Below the pieces are notes generated by a model. The model was not told the DNA's origin. It saw only the letters and a program-made list of their open reading frames with translations, and made no database searches. Positions 36,203 to 47,262 of a DNA stretch of 64,000 nt are shown here, piece after piece. The translations under genes were made by a program, and so were the position numbers. This DNA is from Centroberyx gerrardi. Its lineage: Eukaryota > Chordata > Actinopteri > Beryciformes > Berycidae. The stretch lies in the NCBI RefSeq assembly GCF_048128805.1, contig NC_136008.1, positions 13,831,572 to 13,895,571 of the forward strand. Direction: 5' to 3'. Position 1 is the stretch's first letter. Every line of letters starts with the position of its first letter.

Positions 36203-38728
36203 TGAGCTGCAGGAAGGATTGTTCTGTGTGTCATTTCCCTTGTTCCTCTGTAGTTAACGATATCTTTCTTGACTTCTCGTCTTGCTCCCTCACTCCTCAT
36301 CCCCCCATTCTCTCTCTCTCTCTCTCCCTCTGGTCTGGCGTCTAGGTATTTGGCTGCTCGGCCGCAGCGCAGGTCAAGACCAGCAGAGAGACCAAAGGCC
36401 ACTTTCTGTCAGTCAACATGGCCTTCTCTGTGGGCGTGATGTCAGCCATGTACCTCACCAAAGGCATCACCGGTAAACACCGCTAAAACAGCAACCAACT
36501 TTTATTCACTTCTTTTGTTCATTCACTTCTTTTTTAGTAGTGTAGCATCTATTCAATCCATTCATTCAGTCAGTCAGTCATTCAGTCCTCACTTAGCAAC
36601 GTCCTGATTACATAGATTATCACTGTTGCAAAAAACAAACAAATAGATTTGCAGAAATAGACTAATGAAAACTTCCAGGCAGAGACAAAAATAGAAGTAG
36701 ATAATGACTTGCCAGTTATTTGATCCACTGTTATTGTTTATCTCCTCCCATCCTTCTGTCTGTTGAGCGTAAAAGCTTTCACTGTGAAATCAACAAGTAG
36801 ACTTAACACAACATTAATGGCACTTTGAGAACATCTAGTCAGCTCAACGCTGTGTTACATTGGGTTTATTGCCACTGTTTAATACAAATTGGTCACTGCC
36901 CACACACTCAGCTGGTAACACTGAAAGATGAACATAAAATCCAATAGGAGAAACCATGATGCTGTCTCACTCTGTGAGTTATGGCTGCTCCATTACTGCA
37001 GTCACTCACTGATCTAAGGCCGGCCGTCCCTGAGCCCTCCAGATTTATCACTCTTGTGACTGGGACTCACAGGCAGAGAGACCTGGTTCAGCAAGACTTT
37101 TCAAGGTCTTCTGCTCAACACACTCACAGCCTCACTGATTAATATAGGTGTGTTACAAGAATACTCCTACTACTCTTAGTTGACACATGATCTGATCTTT
37201 TATCACCTCCCCCTCTGTCTGATTCACCTCTGACTTCCTCCCTCCTCTCCTCTCTCTCTCTCTGTCTTGCTGCTGTAGGTGCCCATCTGAACCCAGCGGT
37301 GACTCTGAGTTTCTGTGTGTTGGGCAATGTGTCCTGGGGACGGCTGGTGCCCTACTCCCTCTCCCAGCTGCTGGGGGCATATATCGCTTCGGGACTCGTC
37401 TACCTGGTCTACTATGGTCGGTCTTTCACACACAGACACAGAGATACACACGTACCTAAAATATAATATATGCATATACATATTCCTGTACAGTTTGTTA
37501 TGATTGTTTGCTACATATGATTATCTCTGTTTCTGTCTCAGATGCTATAATGGAGTTTAGTGGAGGGGTGTTGACTGTATATGGCCCAAATGAAACCGCA
37601 TCAATATTTGCCACATATCCCTCAGAGTACATCTCTCTCGGCAGAAGTTTCCTTGACCAGGTCAGTCAGAGAATTGATGTAAACATTAGTACGGCTGCTG
37701 CTTTTGTAATACTACATTCATAACAATTGTTTTTTTTTAAATATATTTTATCAGGTAGTGGGCACTGGCATGCTGATGTTGTGCATCCTTTGTTTGGGTG
37801 AAAAGAGGAATACCCCCGCCCCCCCAGACCTGATTCCACCTATAGTAGCGGTGATCGTCCTGGGGATTGCCATGTCAATGTCAGCTAATTGCGGCGGGGC
37901 GATCAATCCTGCCCGAGACCTGGGGCCACGCCTCTTCACACTGACTGCAGGCTGGGGCATAGAGGTCTTCACGTATGTATCTTATCATACAATACGCATG
38001 CACATAGCACTGATGATAAATAAATTAAGAATGCATGTTTCTTAGTAAACAAACCACAGGCCTTAGTGATGAAGCTACCCAATTCAGTCAGACAGTTATA
38101 ATGACACATGGAAAGGAACAGGATTTGGCAGTTGTAGCATTCCTATTGGTCTCTGTCTGCTTACCTCAGAGCCATGTATGTCAGAGGTTATCAACAGTTA
38201 GAGGAACTGTGTACTGTAATAGGATAGCGATAGGAACATCTTGTCCCTCTGGACACTAATGTGTCAGCTTATTACAGAACATCTGATTAAGATCTGGTGT
38301 TTGTTGCTTCATGTGACCTTATGCTCATGGTCTCCTCATGGCGCTACAGTCTGTTTATGCTTTTCCAATTTGAAATTCTGTACTCCTTGAACTTGCACTA
38401 ATCTATTTAAATAAAGATCAGAGAGGTCTAGATGGCTGCAGAATATTACACTCAGCCTACAGACATACACTTATGCCTGTTTGCCTGAAACATCTTGTCC
38501 TGTCGTTCTGGGTGTCTGCTCTCCAGGTGTTACAACTACTGGTTCTGGGTCCCCCTGGTGGCCCCGCTGATAGGAGGCGTCTTGGGTACTCTGACGTATA
38601 TGGTCTTCATCCACTGGCACCTGCCGGACCCAGACCCCCCCACAGACCTCTCCAACACCACTGAAGACAGCAAGCAGCCGTACACAGCACAAGAACATGG
38701 GGTCGAAATAAAGATGGCGTATTTCTAA
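35040..38728 (+). CDS. aqp10: Aquaglyceroporin, aquaporin-10
   Basis: Six-helix membrane channel for water, glycerol and urea. Exons: 35040-35156, 36346-36472, 37279-37416, 37542-37660, 37755-37972, 38527-38728 (TAA); 306 aa, human 301. First NPA at residues 86-88 (GAHLNPAVTL). Second NPA at 218-220 (NCGGAINPARD), with the Arg-Asp that marks glycerol-permeable aquaporins. The loop containing GPNETASIFATYPSEYISL and FLDQVVGTGML matches human AQP10 better than AQP9. An N-glycosylation sequon (NET, 144-146) sits in the extracellular loop. Both NPA motifs and the selectivity-filter Arg are intact, so the protein is predicted functional. It lies immediately upstream of atp8b2, as in human. Teleosts carry more than one aqp10 copy; which one this is was not resolved. 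An 82-codon minus-strand frame over exon 1 and a long antisense frame (34516-35259) are shadows. Confidence 0.93.
36152..36201. repeat. (TG)n microsatellite in aqp10 intron 1
   Basis: Pure TG tract about 145 bp upstream of the exon 2 acceptor. A CT-rich tract immediately precedes that acceptor. Confidence 0.95.
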
Positions 38729-39165
38729 GCTTTACTGTTATGAAAATATATGTATATTTGTCTCACAAGGCAGGCTGGATTTCAACCTTCATGACCCTAT
38801 AAAAGGACTACAGAATAGTAGTACTCTGACAGTACTCTGGTTTTAAAGGGCTCTGTGGCATTATAGAAATCTGCATGGGAAAGCAGAGGCAAATACCTAG
38901 CAATGGCTTTGTACAGATGAAATGACAGGGATATCTTTGTATATGATAAGGTTTGTGAGCTTCTCACACAGATAGCCAGTATGGGTGGAGGCAGCTAAAG
39001 GAGATATGGATTCCATGATAATGCTGTTTACATTGTATACACATGTTCAGTTTCATGTGATGTGTTTTTTTGACAATTTTATTCATAGTAAATGATATTC
39101 TTGAGTTGTATTTACTGTATATGAAATACTGAAGATCAAATATTGAGCATATGGTAAGCTGATCT

Positions 39166-39171
39166 AATAAA
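39166..39171 (+). other. aqp10: aqp10 poly(A) signal
   Basis: AATAAA about 440 nt after the stop, followed within 40 nt by a GTG-rich stretch (gtgaaaaatgtgagcgtgttc). It gives a 3'UTR of 38729 to about 39190. Confidence 0.6.
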
Positions 39172-40750
39172 TTATAGTCTGAGAATGTGAAAAATGTGAG
39201 CGTGTTCATTTCTGTGTGAATGTGAGCAAGATGGACTCATGAACCGCTGTGAAAGTCAAGACTGACATTTTGTTACTCTATATAGCATTGGAGTTGGACT
39301 CTGCCCAACTCAGAATGAAAGCTAATGCTTCTAATGCAGCCATTACTCTCCCACGATCCACCCTCCATTTTTCAAAATTCTTAAACTCACTGTAGGATTT
39401 CACGTTCATAATCTATAAAAAAATTGCACTGACGCATGATTTCTGCTTATATCTACCCGGAAATCCCTAGAGCAATAGTTGTATCACGCAGTGGTGTGTG
39501 GGCTCCAGTTGACTGGTATCTATTACTTTGTCATATTATTTCTCTTATTTTTTACTCGCTGGCGAAAACGAGAGAAGCCTGTTCTCTTTTCGAACCTGGT
39601 GGCAAGTGCATATGTTTGCTGACGTAACTGACTGTGTTGGGGTGTAGAGGAGAGATGAGAAGGCTAAAGCCTGTTCAAATCTAATTTGAGGCCCCTCTTC
39701 AGAGAGTGTGTCCTCAGTGTGTGTCCTCAGTGTCCTACGTCATCATGTTGAGTACCATTCCTTTCATCAGTGTTTTAGATTGCTTTGGTCTCTTGAGTAG
39801 AGCTGGAGTATACTCATGACTAGAATTTGAAATAAGATAATCTTGATTAAGAGTAATGACCTTAGAAGCAAGTTCAAAAAGGTCAAGACTTCATTAAATA
39901 GTTGTTGTTTTTATTGTGAAACAGACATACAGTACAGAGAGATGTTGTCGTAAACAGCACCCAACATTAATTGATTAATCAAATATTAAACCTGATATTG
40001 ATAATGCTACATATCATAAAATCTGATGAAATTGAGGTTTTAAACTTAGTTACTCTGCCAGGTGGGGGACGGGGGACAAAAGGGCCCACACAGACAATTA
40101 TTATATATTTATTATAGACAGAAAACACGCATCATTATCACATCACTTGGAACACAAACAGTGTTTTGTAATAGACTCAGGTTTAAAATTGTTGGATATA
40201 CAGTATATGAATGATGATATTTCAGTAATAACAGCCTAAGTGATAGATGGAATTATTTGACAGATAATATCTTCCTTGACAAAATAATGTACGGTATGCC
40301 ATAGGCTACAGTGGCTTATCATGTGTGTGTCTGTGTCTGTGTGTGTGTGGTGGTAGGGGGGTCAAATGAGTGTGTGTGATACAAGCAGATGCTATCACGT
40401 ATTACGGACAATGAAGCCTGACAGGTCACACTGCCACCGCCCATATCTTTGCCACCTAACCTCAGCATCAGGAATGTCTTTGTGGATCAGGTCAACTTTC
40501 ACCTTCACTCTCTCTTACACATTTATTTTTTTATGAAGGCAAACTTTGCCATCTTGCAGATAAATCAAAAATAATCAAATAGCCTAATACTATATAAACA
40601 ATTAAGCCATGGGACTTTCTAAATTCTATATCTCTGATGTCTGTGGTGTCTCTACACTTCCATCAGTGTGTCCCTCCTCTGTCATCCCTTATAAAGCTTT
40701 ACCCTCCTGGTCGGTGACTGGAGCCCAAGTGGCTCTGCCTTGGGAACAAA

Positions 40751-40856
40751 ATGGCTGCTCTGGAGATTGTGAAGCTGACTGAGTATCCGTCATCTGATAC
40801 TTTTACCCAAGGACGCCCAGCTGGACATGGAGAAAACAGGACAAGAAGAAGAAAAG
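40751..40856 (+). CDS. Candidate third alternative first exon of atp8b2 (speculative)
   Basis: A TATAAAG box at about 40690 precedes an ATG at 40751 (ACAAAATGG). It opens a 35-codon frame ending TRRRK, with a donor G|GTAAAC after 40856. The phase (one extra base) equals that of the two better-supported atp8b2 first exons, so joining to 51372 stays in frame. The peptide (MAALEIVKLTEYPSSDTFTQ ...) matches nothing I recognise. Phase agreement alone has a one in three chance, so this is weak. Confidence 0.25.
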
Positions 40857-41929
40857 GTAAACATTGTTTAAATGCAAGACTTTCTCCTCTCCTCCTTCCC
40901 ATCGTATTCTCTCTGACCACACCTCTATTCCACCTTCTGCTCCTCCCATTATTCTTCTCTATGTAGTGGCTTATATTATGCAACCATAGCTCTGTATGCA
41001 ACCACGTTTTCAAGCAGTGATACAACCACCCATACAAACACCCCTGAGATTGGGCATTTGTGAACATGAACAGCTCTCTCTCCCAAAGCATTTAACAAGA
41101 GCTAAAATTCTCATTACAAACCCAAAAAGGACAATCTGGACTCAAAATTGTTTCTCTGACCTTTTATAATTAAATGAGCTTCATAACAGCCAAGTGCTAA
41201 TAGTTCAGAAAGAGAAAATGTACCAATATCCGTGGAAAATCACCCTGTACTCTGTCAGTGTCCCTAAAATTGTTTTCCAAATTAGAGCTGCACAATAAAG
41301 TGTCACTTGATAACATCACAGGCTAGTCTTGTGCCTGTTTTGTTGAATTTAGACTGAACTGAGATGAATAAAGACATTTGTGAATATTGTTTTGGGGTAG
41401 ATTTTCGCTTTACGCTTTTAATCTATTAAACTGTGAAATGTGACTTCATTGTCTTGCCTTGACAGCATAATGTTCTTTTTTATGCTCTCACGAAAATAGA
41501 GAACAGTCTCTATTCTTAATATAGAGTGTAACACATATGCACTATAATTTCCCATAGAAATATTACAGTGATATTGCATTAGGGTGGGCAATGCAGATGT
41601 TGCGACCTTGAACAGTGAACAGATGTTGGAGCAGATGATGCTGGCATGGCAGTAGAGGGCGGTATGAGACAACTACAAAGCACATGGCTAAATGTGAATA
41701 AAGGGCAAAGTAGCCTATAGGTTCAGGCAGTTTGTTAAAAGCAAAAGAAATGTTCAGTGGTTTAGAACAGAGTCTTTCAAAAAAAGAAAAAAGAGAAGAA
41801 AAGATAAGGCCTATAATATCTCAAAAGTTAGACATGGACTTGTTTAGCAATATGCCTGCAACCAGTGAGCGTAGGAAAACATCCATACTGATGCTGAGTG
41901 AAATGTCAAATCCTCAATGAGTTTGCTAG

Positions 41930-42235
41930 CGGAGGAGGAGATGGTGATGAAGGAGGAGGAGGAGGAGGAGGAGGTGGTGAAAGAGGAGGAGGTGGTGGAG
42001 GTGTGCGGCCCCTCCTCTCTCCTCTCCCCTGGCTGAAGCCAAACGCTCCCTCACCTCGCCACGATGTCTACAGCGCATCCCCAGTGCCTGTGCTTCACCC
42101 TCCCACCTCAGTGGCCTTATATCACGGGCCAACTTCGCCTCAATTACAAGCCCAAAACCTCAACATGACCTCGGCGAGAGAAGCAGCGAGGATGTCGCCA
42201 TCAGAAACATATTTATAACGCGAACTTGAAAAGGT
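41930..42235 (+). other. GGA-rich and GC-rich exon-like island
   Basis: A GGA/GGT repeat (41934-42003) runs into a locally GC-rich stretch that ends at a donor-like AAAG|GTAGGT (42236). An open frame of 106 codons (41898-42218) covers it but closes before the donor. It could be a noncoding first exon of an atp8b2 transcript or chance composition. Confidence 0.2.
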
Positions 42236-44366
42236 AGGTTGTTGTTTTTTGTTCCCTAGCTGTAGTAGCGGTTGTCTGCTGCCCTCCCCGTTCTGTATGG
42301 CCAGACAGTTTCCTATGCAGCCTTACTTTATCAGCTGAAAATATTGATGTGTCTCTCGGTTTGCCTTGTGAAGTGGTTGAGCTCATCTTGCTGCACCATA
42401 ATATGCATGCATGCACCTCAGCGCATAGTAGCTACACTTCTAAGGGGATTTCAAATCACCACCAATGTGGTAAAGAACTTACTGTAGCCTACTCATTACC
42501 TTTCACAAACTCACAGTAAAAGTTAGCCAGCGACCCACCACTAACACTCTAATTGCATTTACGTTATTGAATATCTAAATGGAGCTTTGGACATTGTGGT
42601 GCGTAAATTTAATTTCTTTTGAAGAATGGTCTCAGCTTCAGGGCAGATAAATTATATAATAGACTAACTTTGTAAGAGTTATCCTAGTCTTTTTTTTTCA
42701 GTTTCCTTTTCTGTTCACCCTTATGAAAAAGAACTATAGTAGCTAATTCAACCATATGTCTTACAAAGATGTCATACAAATATCACAGCAAACCTATCAG
42801 CCCCTATTAGACTATTACAGCAAGATCACAGTGATTACCATAGGAAATTAAAAAGCACCATAAAGTTCAATGAGGTCACCATAAATTCACTACTCAGTAT
42901 ATCCACACTATAAGTCCCTATAAGAATATTAGAGTGATTGATTTGGTTTTTTTTTGTTACGGTTTTGAAGTTGTGAAGTTGTAGTTGTAGTTCAAGGCCA
43001 CACATTTCGTAAGGGATTTTTGCTGCTCCAAATCCTCTACTTCTTCTGCCAGACTCCAGTGAGAGATGAAGGGAATTTTGACAAGAAGCCAAGAAAGGAG
43101 CTCAGATATTCAGCGTGTCCCCAGTGTTTCTCACTCCCCAGGCTGCCAGCTTTATTTCATAAGGGCACTGCTGCAGGTCTATGGGGTTATACAATCTCCA
43201 CAGATGGAGAGAGACACAGAGGGAGGGAAGTGACAACTGATAGACTGAAGAGAGGAGGGAAGTGAGAGAACATGGCAAGTGGCTGCTCTCTCTCTATTAC
43301 TCTATATTCTCTATTAGATTCATAAAGAATAGGTTGCAAGTAGTATAGACTGTGAGTAGAGAGCAGAAATGCAATAAAAGACAGAGTGTAGGACAGAGCA
43401 AAAGACAGCGCTGTAAACTATAGCTGAAAGCTGATCGGTCCATCTCCCATAGAGAGAGCAGCACTTTCTCAGGAGTATTGATTGGAGGCTCGCTGCCTCT
43501 AGCCTTTGTCTGCCATACTGTGCACCACCTTCTAGTATGTACACAGCATCTACACGAACGCCTTGCCTCTCCAACCTCACGTCTCATCTCTCTGCTTACT
43601 TAATTAATTACTTTGCTGAGATAAAACAGAGCAAGTGAAAGCAGTGAGGTGTGTTAATATGTCAGTTAAAAGAAAAGAGAGGAGACAAGTATAGAGGAGG
43701 AGAAGAGAAGAGAGGCTGGATAGGGAACGCTTTGCTACGTTTTGAGTCAGGCAGGGAAAAGTGCCGCTTCATTAGCCTTTCTCATCCACCATAGGAGACT
43801 GACAGTGGATCTGGCCAGAGCCACCAGTCCCCAGACACTGTGTGCCACAGAGGCGGATGCAGCGCTCTACTGAATGTCATTTCCTCATTAGGGCTCTAAC
43901 AGACCAGAGATGCTGTGTGTCTGTGTCGCTGCCCTGTTGTGTAGCACTCGCAATGCCTGACTGAATGTCACTTTCTCCCCTTGAGGCAAATAAATGCTTG
44001 TTTCTCACAGGATGTGTGAACAATGCTTGTGGTAAACAAAAAAAAAGGACATCATGAAATAGGACAGGTGTATTTCAGGGCAGACATTGCTCACTGTGTG
44101 GTTTGGTACAGAGGGGTCAGTTCCTCTCTCACTATGTGTCAGAAGAGACAGTATCTGTTTTTATAGTTTTCCCCTCACTTCCTCCCCCTTTTTTCTGCTC
44201 TCTCCCCCTCTTTCACACTCATACCCTCATCCCTCGCCCCTCCTGTCCTGTGTCCTCCTCATTGCCTTGACTCCCTCCTCCCTGCCTCTCTACACCACTG
44301 TGACCACTCCTCCTCTGTTACTGTCCCCTTCACCTCCCTTCCTCATCCTTCCTCTGCCCTCTGCAG

Positions 44367-44434
44367 ACAGTCCCATGGGCCATAGCAGAAGGTCGTTGGC
44401 AGAGTGGAGATGTTCAGAAAGAAGCCTCCTCCAG
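44367..44434 (+). CDS. atp8b2: Alternative first coding exon of atp8b2 (N-terminus MFRKKPPP)
   Basis: A strong pyrimidine tract and CTCTGCAG precede 44367, and CCTCCAG|GTCAGT follows 44434. ATG at 44410 opens MFRKKPPP plus one base, the same phase as the 46843-46948 exon. Splicing to 51372 gives [21 protein letters not shown] human ATP8B2 isoform begins with a short basic Pro-rich segment (MAVCAKKRPP-EEERRARAND), so this looks like its fish counterpart. A TAG at 44383-44385 lies upstream in frame, which fixes the ATG. Because the exon has its own acceptor, a noncoding exon further upstream is implied. Confidence 0.65.
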
Positions 44435-44512
44435 GTCAGTACCTCAGACCAAAGACACCAAACACACTCATCACTTGTGCATTCGTGTGAGCCAGTTTCA
44501 TTTGTGTTGGGG

Positions 44513-44560
44513 TGTCCTGGTTGTGGTGGCTCAATTGGCTACGGTGCACAGGGACACTGA
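44513..44560 (+). mobile_element. SINE 5' fragment
   Basis: TGTCCTGGTTGTGGTGGCTC followed by AATTGGCTACGGTGCAC resembles the head of the SINE at 31300 (CATGGTGGCTCAGTTGACC ... GTGCATG). No box B follows, so it is truncated. Confidence 0.4.
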
Positions 44561-44627
44561 TAACAGGAGAAAAGGGTGAGGGCTTTTAGGCGAGGCCAAG
44601 CTCAGGGGGCCTTCAGAGACCCCCTTT

Positions 44628-45147
44628 ACACCTGGCATCAACATGAGTCTTGGGTGATCAGATTGTAGTCAGATAGAGCTTAACCACATAAAAATACAGG
44701 TGTAAATGCACTCAGGCCGCATTGAGAACAGATTGTAATCTGATCGTCCAAACAGCATAAGTATTGTAAATATAGAAGTATGAATGCAATCACATTTTTA
44801 ACCCACATACAATATGTAGGTGGAAATACTTCACCAGTTTTGACATTGTTCCTGCATCCATACAACAGCAGTTGCATAAAACAGCCTTCTCCTTTGCTGT
44901 TGTCTACAGTATGTCAGTTGTCTAGGACGGCTTCTTCCTTCATTTCAAAAAGGAAGAAAAAGTACACATAACGCAACTTGACAAGTGGCCAAACATCTTT
45001 CGCACCCATGGTTCATTCAAAACACAAACACTGGTGGAGGAAGTGACGTACGTAGTTGTGTGAATTTTGCGTGAGAAAGTGCAATCAGATCTGAGTGTGG
45101 ACGTGATGCAGACAATGGAGACACATACAGTCTCAATGCCAGGTGCC
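44628..45147. mobile_element. MITE with CACCTGGCAT-type inverted ends
   Basis: The left end ACACCTGGCATCAACATGAG and the right end CTCAATGCCAGGTGCC are near inverted complements about 520 bp apart. The subterminal sequences are also related (AGATTGTAATCTGATCGTCC on the left, AATCAGATCTGAGTGTGGAC on the right). I recognise this style of end from abundant non-autonomous DNA transposons of fish. There is no transposase frame. Confidence 0.6.
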
Positions 45148-45487
45148 AGACCACCACCCAGCTTTGCATGTAGATACATTTGTAGTTTAATTGTAAACTT
45201 GCCCTCTCACATACAGTTATATACCATCTTTATTGCTTGCACATTGAGCAATTTTTAGTATTGTTTGCCTAGCCTATCGGATGGGTTAAGCACATGACTG
45301 CGTGGGTAGGCTACTTGCTGGGGCAGATGCACAAAGTGCAGAGTTGAATAAGTTGAATAATGAAGTGATGGCTGGCTGTGTGGGATGGGGGGCGGGGGGT
45401 AGAGCACGCTTGCCCTTGAGCAGGCCTGTCCCAGAGGGTGCAAACCACACGCAATGTCGTGGGATGGAAATCCTACTCATCACTTTT

Positions 45488-45570
45488 AACGCATGTCATC
45501 CCATCTCTCACCCATCTTCCCTGTCTCTCAGCTGTACTGTACTAGGCTGTCTAAATAAATGCAGGAATGC
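45488..45570 (+). mobile_element. SINE 3' fragment
   Basis: CGCATGTCATCCCATCTCTC and the following CCATCTTCCCTGTCTCTCAGC align with the tail of the SINE at 31372-31425. They are followed by CTAAATAAATG. A degenerate tRNA-like head may lie at 45273-45300. Confidence 0.45.
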
Positions 45571-45832
45571 TTTAAAACAGTCAGTTTTATTAGTGTCACT
45601 TGGCTGTACATTTCTAGTTCTTTTAAGACCTAGTGAAGTACGGTCACATGACCTGGCCAGTATTCTACACTATCCTAGATTAATTCTTACATCATTGGCA
45701 GCTTAATGTATGGAGGCCCTGAAGTTTAACACAAGCAGGAGGCATCAACTGAATTAACTTTGTCAAAATGGTTCAGTCTCCCTACGAAGAACACAACCTT
45801 GTTTTGGATATAGGCTTCTGTGGGACATTGTA

Positions 45833-45835
<3 letters not shown>

Positions 45836-45872
<37 letters not shown>

Positions 45873-45905
45873 GGGGGGGGGGGGGAGGGGAGGCGTGTGT
45901 GTGTG
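45836..45905. repeat. (TG)n followed by a poly-G run and (GT)n
   Basis: A TG tract, then GGGTGGGTGGGG and a G-run of about 13, then another GT tract. Potential G-quadruplex on the plus strand. Confidence 0.9.
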
Positions 45906-46190
45906 TATCCACTCTGGTGCAATGCAACATCAAGGGAATGTTAAACACCTTTTTACTGTCCGAAGACATAACGTGCACGAGAGAGATGAGTGTATGTAAG
46001 TGTGTGTTTGGCAGTCTTAACGTGTCGGCACGAGACTTCTCACGCAGCACGTGCTCAGTCGCCTGCCTACAGCCCTGCCCACTGCAGTGTCCCGTCTCCC
46101 ATCAAAACACACAGGAAACTGGACTGCTGCAGGAGCCACCTTGGCTCTACATAGCAGACCCGGCTCTATTTCCCTGATGTTCTCAGATCC

Positions 46191-46265
46191 AAGATGGCGC
46201 CCAGTTTCTTCATCGAGCGGCTCACTCAGCTGTGGGATCCCTGCAGAGGCAGTTGCCATGGCAAC
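46191..46265. promoter_or_regulatory. YY1-like site and perfect RFX X-box upstream of atp8b2
   Basis: AAGATGGCGCC (46191-46201) fits the YY1 core AAGATGGCG. GTTGCCATGGCAAC (46252-46265) is a perfect 14-bp palindromic X-box. Both sit in a local GC-rich patch 580-650 bp before the atp8b2 ATG. A 31-codon frame starts inside the YY1 motif; whether it is translated is unknown. Confidence 0.4.
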
Positions 46266-46653
46266 GTAGACGGCTCTGTGGTTACGTAATGCCTAAACTG
46301 GGCAATGTTTATGTTGTTGTTGATACTTGCTGTAATGAACTGCTAGCTTGCACGTGTGTGCTGCGATTGATCGATCACTTTTATTGGGGCTGCTGTAGTC
46401 CAAAATGAATACAGAAAACACATTTGCATCTGTGCGTCACCGGGACAAAATCTTTATTAACTTTGGTGTATAAAGTCAACTGAAGCTATTAACACCCGAG
46501 CCAATTGATAACAACACTGTTGAATGATTGAAAAACAGTGAAATTGGTGGCTGACCTTATTAGAAAAACAAAATGACCTCAGCGTTTCTGCGGCAGGGAG
46601 GGAAAGAAAACAGAACAAGGGAAAGAGAGCAAGTGTGTGTGCAGGAGTTTGGG

Positions 46654-46658
<5 letters not shown>

Positions 46659-46692
<34 letters not shown>

Positions 46693-46842
46693 GTTGTGAC
46701 GGGACGGGACGGGACGGTCTTAATCCAACTTGACTTGGGACCGGAGCTTCATCCCCGTCGTTGCGGCGATGTGGTGGTCAGCGGTCGGTGAACCAACGGA
46801 CACATAACGGCCGGTTCAGACCGTGACATTAAGAGAGTCAAG
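46659..46842 (+). promoter_or_regulatory. atp8b2: Presumed core promoter/5'UTR of the main atp8b2 transcript
   Basis: A (GA)n tract (46659-46689), four tandem GACGG units (46697-46716) and CpG-rich sequence (CCGTCGTTGCGGCG) lead to the ATG at 46843 (context TCAAGATGA). The layout fits a TATA-less promoter with GA-rich initiation. The transcription start was not located. Confidence 0.4.
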
Positions 46843-47211
46843 ATGACGATACCGAAAGAAATCCCCGAAAAGTGGTTCCCCATCGTCCTGCCGCTGCAGC
46901 GGAAGAAACAACAAGGACTTGGAGCCAAATCGAAAAAGAAGCGGACAGGTACTTTCTGTGACCATGTAGGCTGCGGTTGGACTCATCACTGCCAACTGAG
47001 CTTCTCACTGTCTCAATGTCGTCATTATTTTTTTTTTTTTCTGGTCTGTTTCAGCACCATTAGAAGGTTGTTGACTGTAAAAAATCATTGGCAACCCTGT
47101 TCTGTAAATAAACACCATTCCCCATCCTCATCCCATCTGGGTCAAAGTCTCATCGCTGCTCCCTCATCTCACTCACTCATTGTTTTTACAGTATCACTTA
47201 CAATGTAAATA

Positions 47212-47262
<51 letters not shown>

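Larger units (their letters stand above)
39200..46650. other. Region between aqp10 and the main atp8b2 promoter
   Basis: 7.4 kb containing alternative or candidate 5' exons of atp8b2 (40751-40856, 44367-44434), an exon-like GC/GGA-rich island (41930-42235), MITE and SINE material (44513-45570), and a YY1/RFX motif pair (46191-46265); each is listed separately. The remainder is AT-rich, with no recognised gene. Confidence 0.55.

Noticed and set aside
44087-44560. 157-codon Ser/Pro/Leu-rich frame
   Set aside because: It is a pyrimidine-tract read-through overlapping the alternative atp8b2 exon in a different frame.
46194-46289. 31-codon frame starting in the YY1 motif as a new small protein
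   Set aside because: ATGGCGCC is inherent to the YY1 motif and the frame is very short; no evidence for translation.
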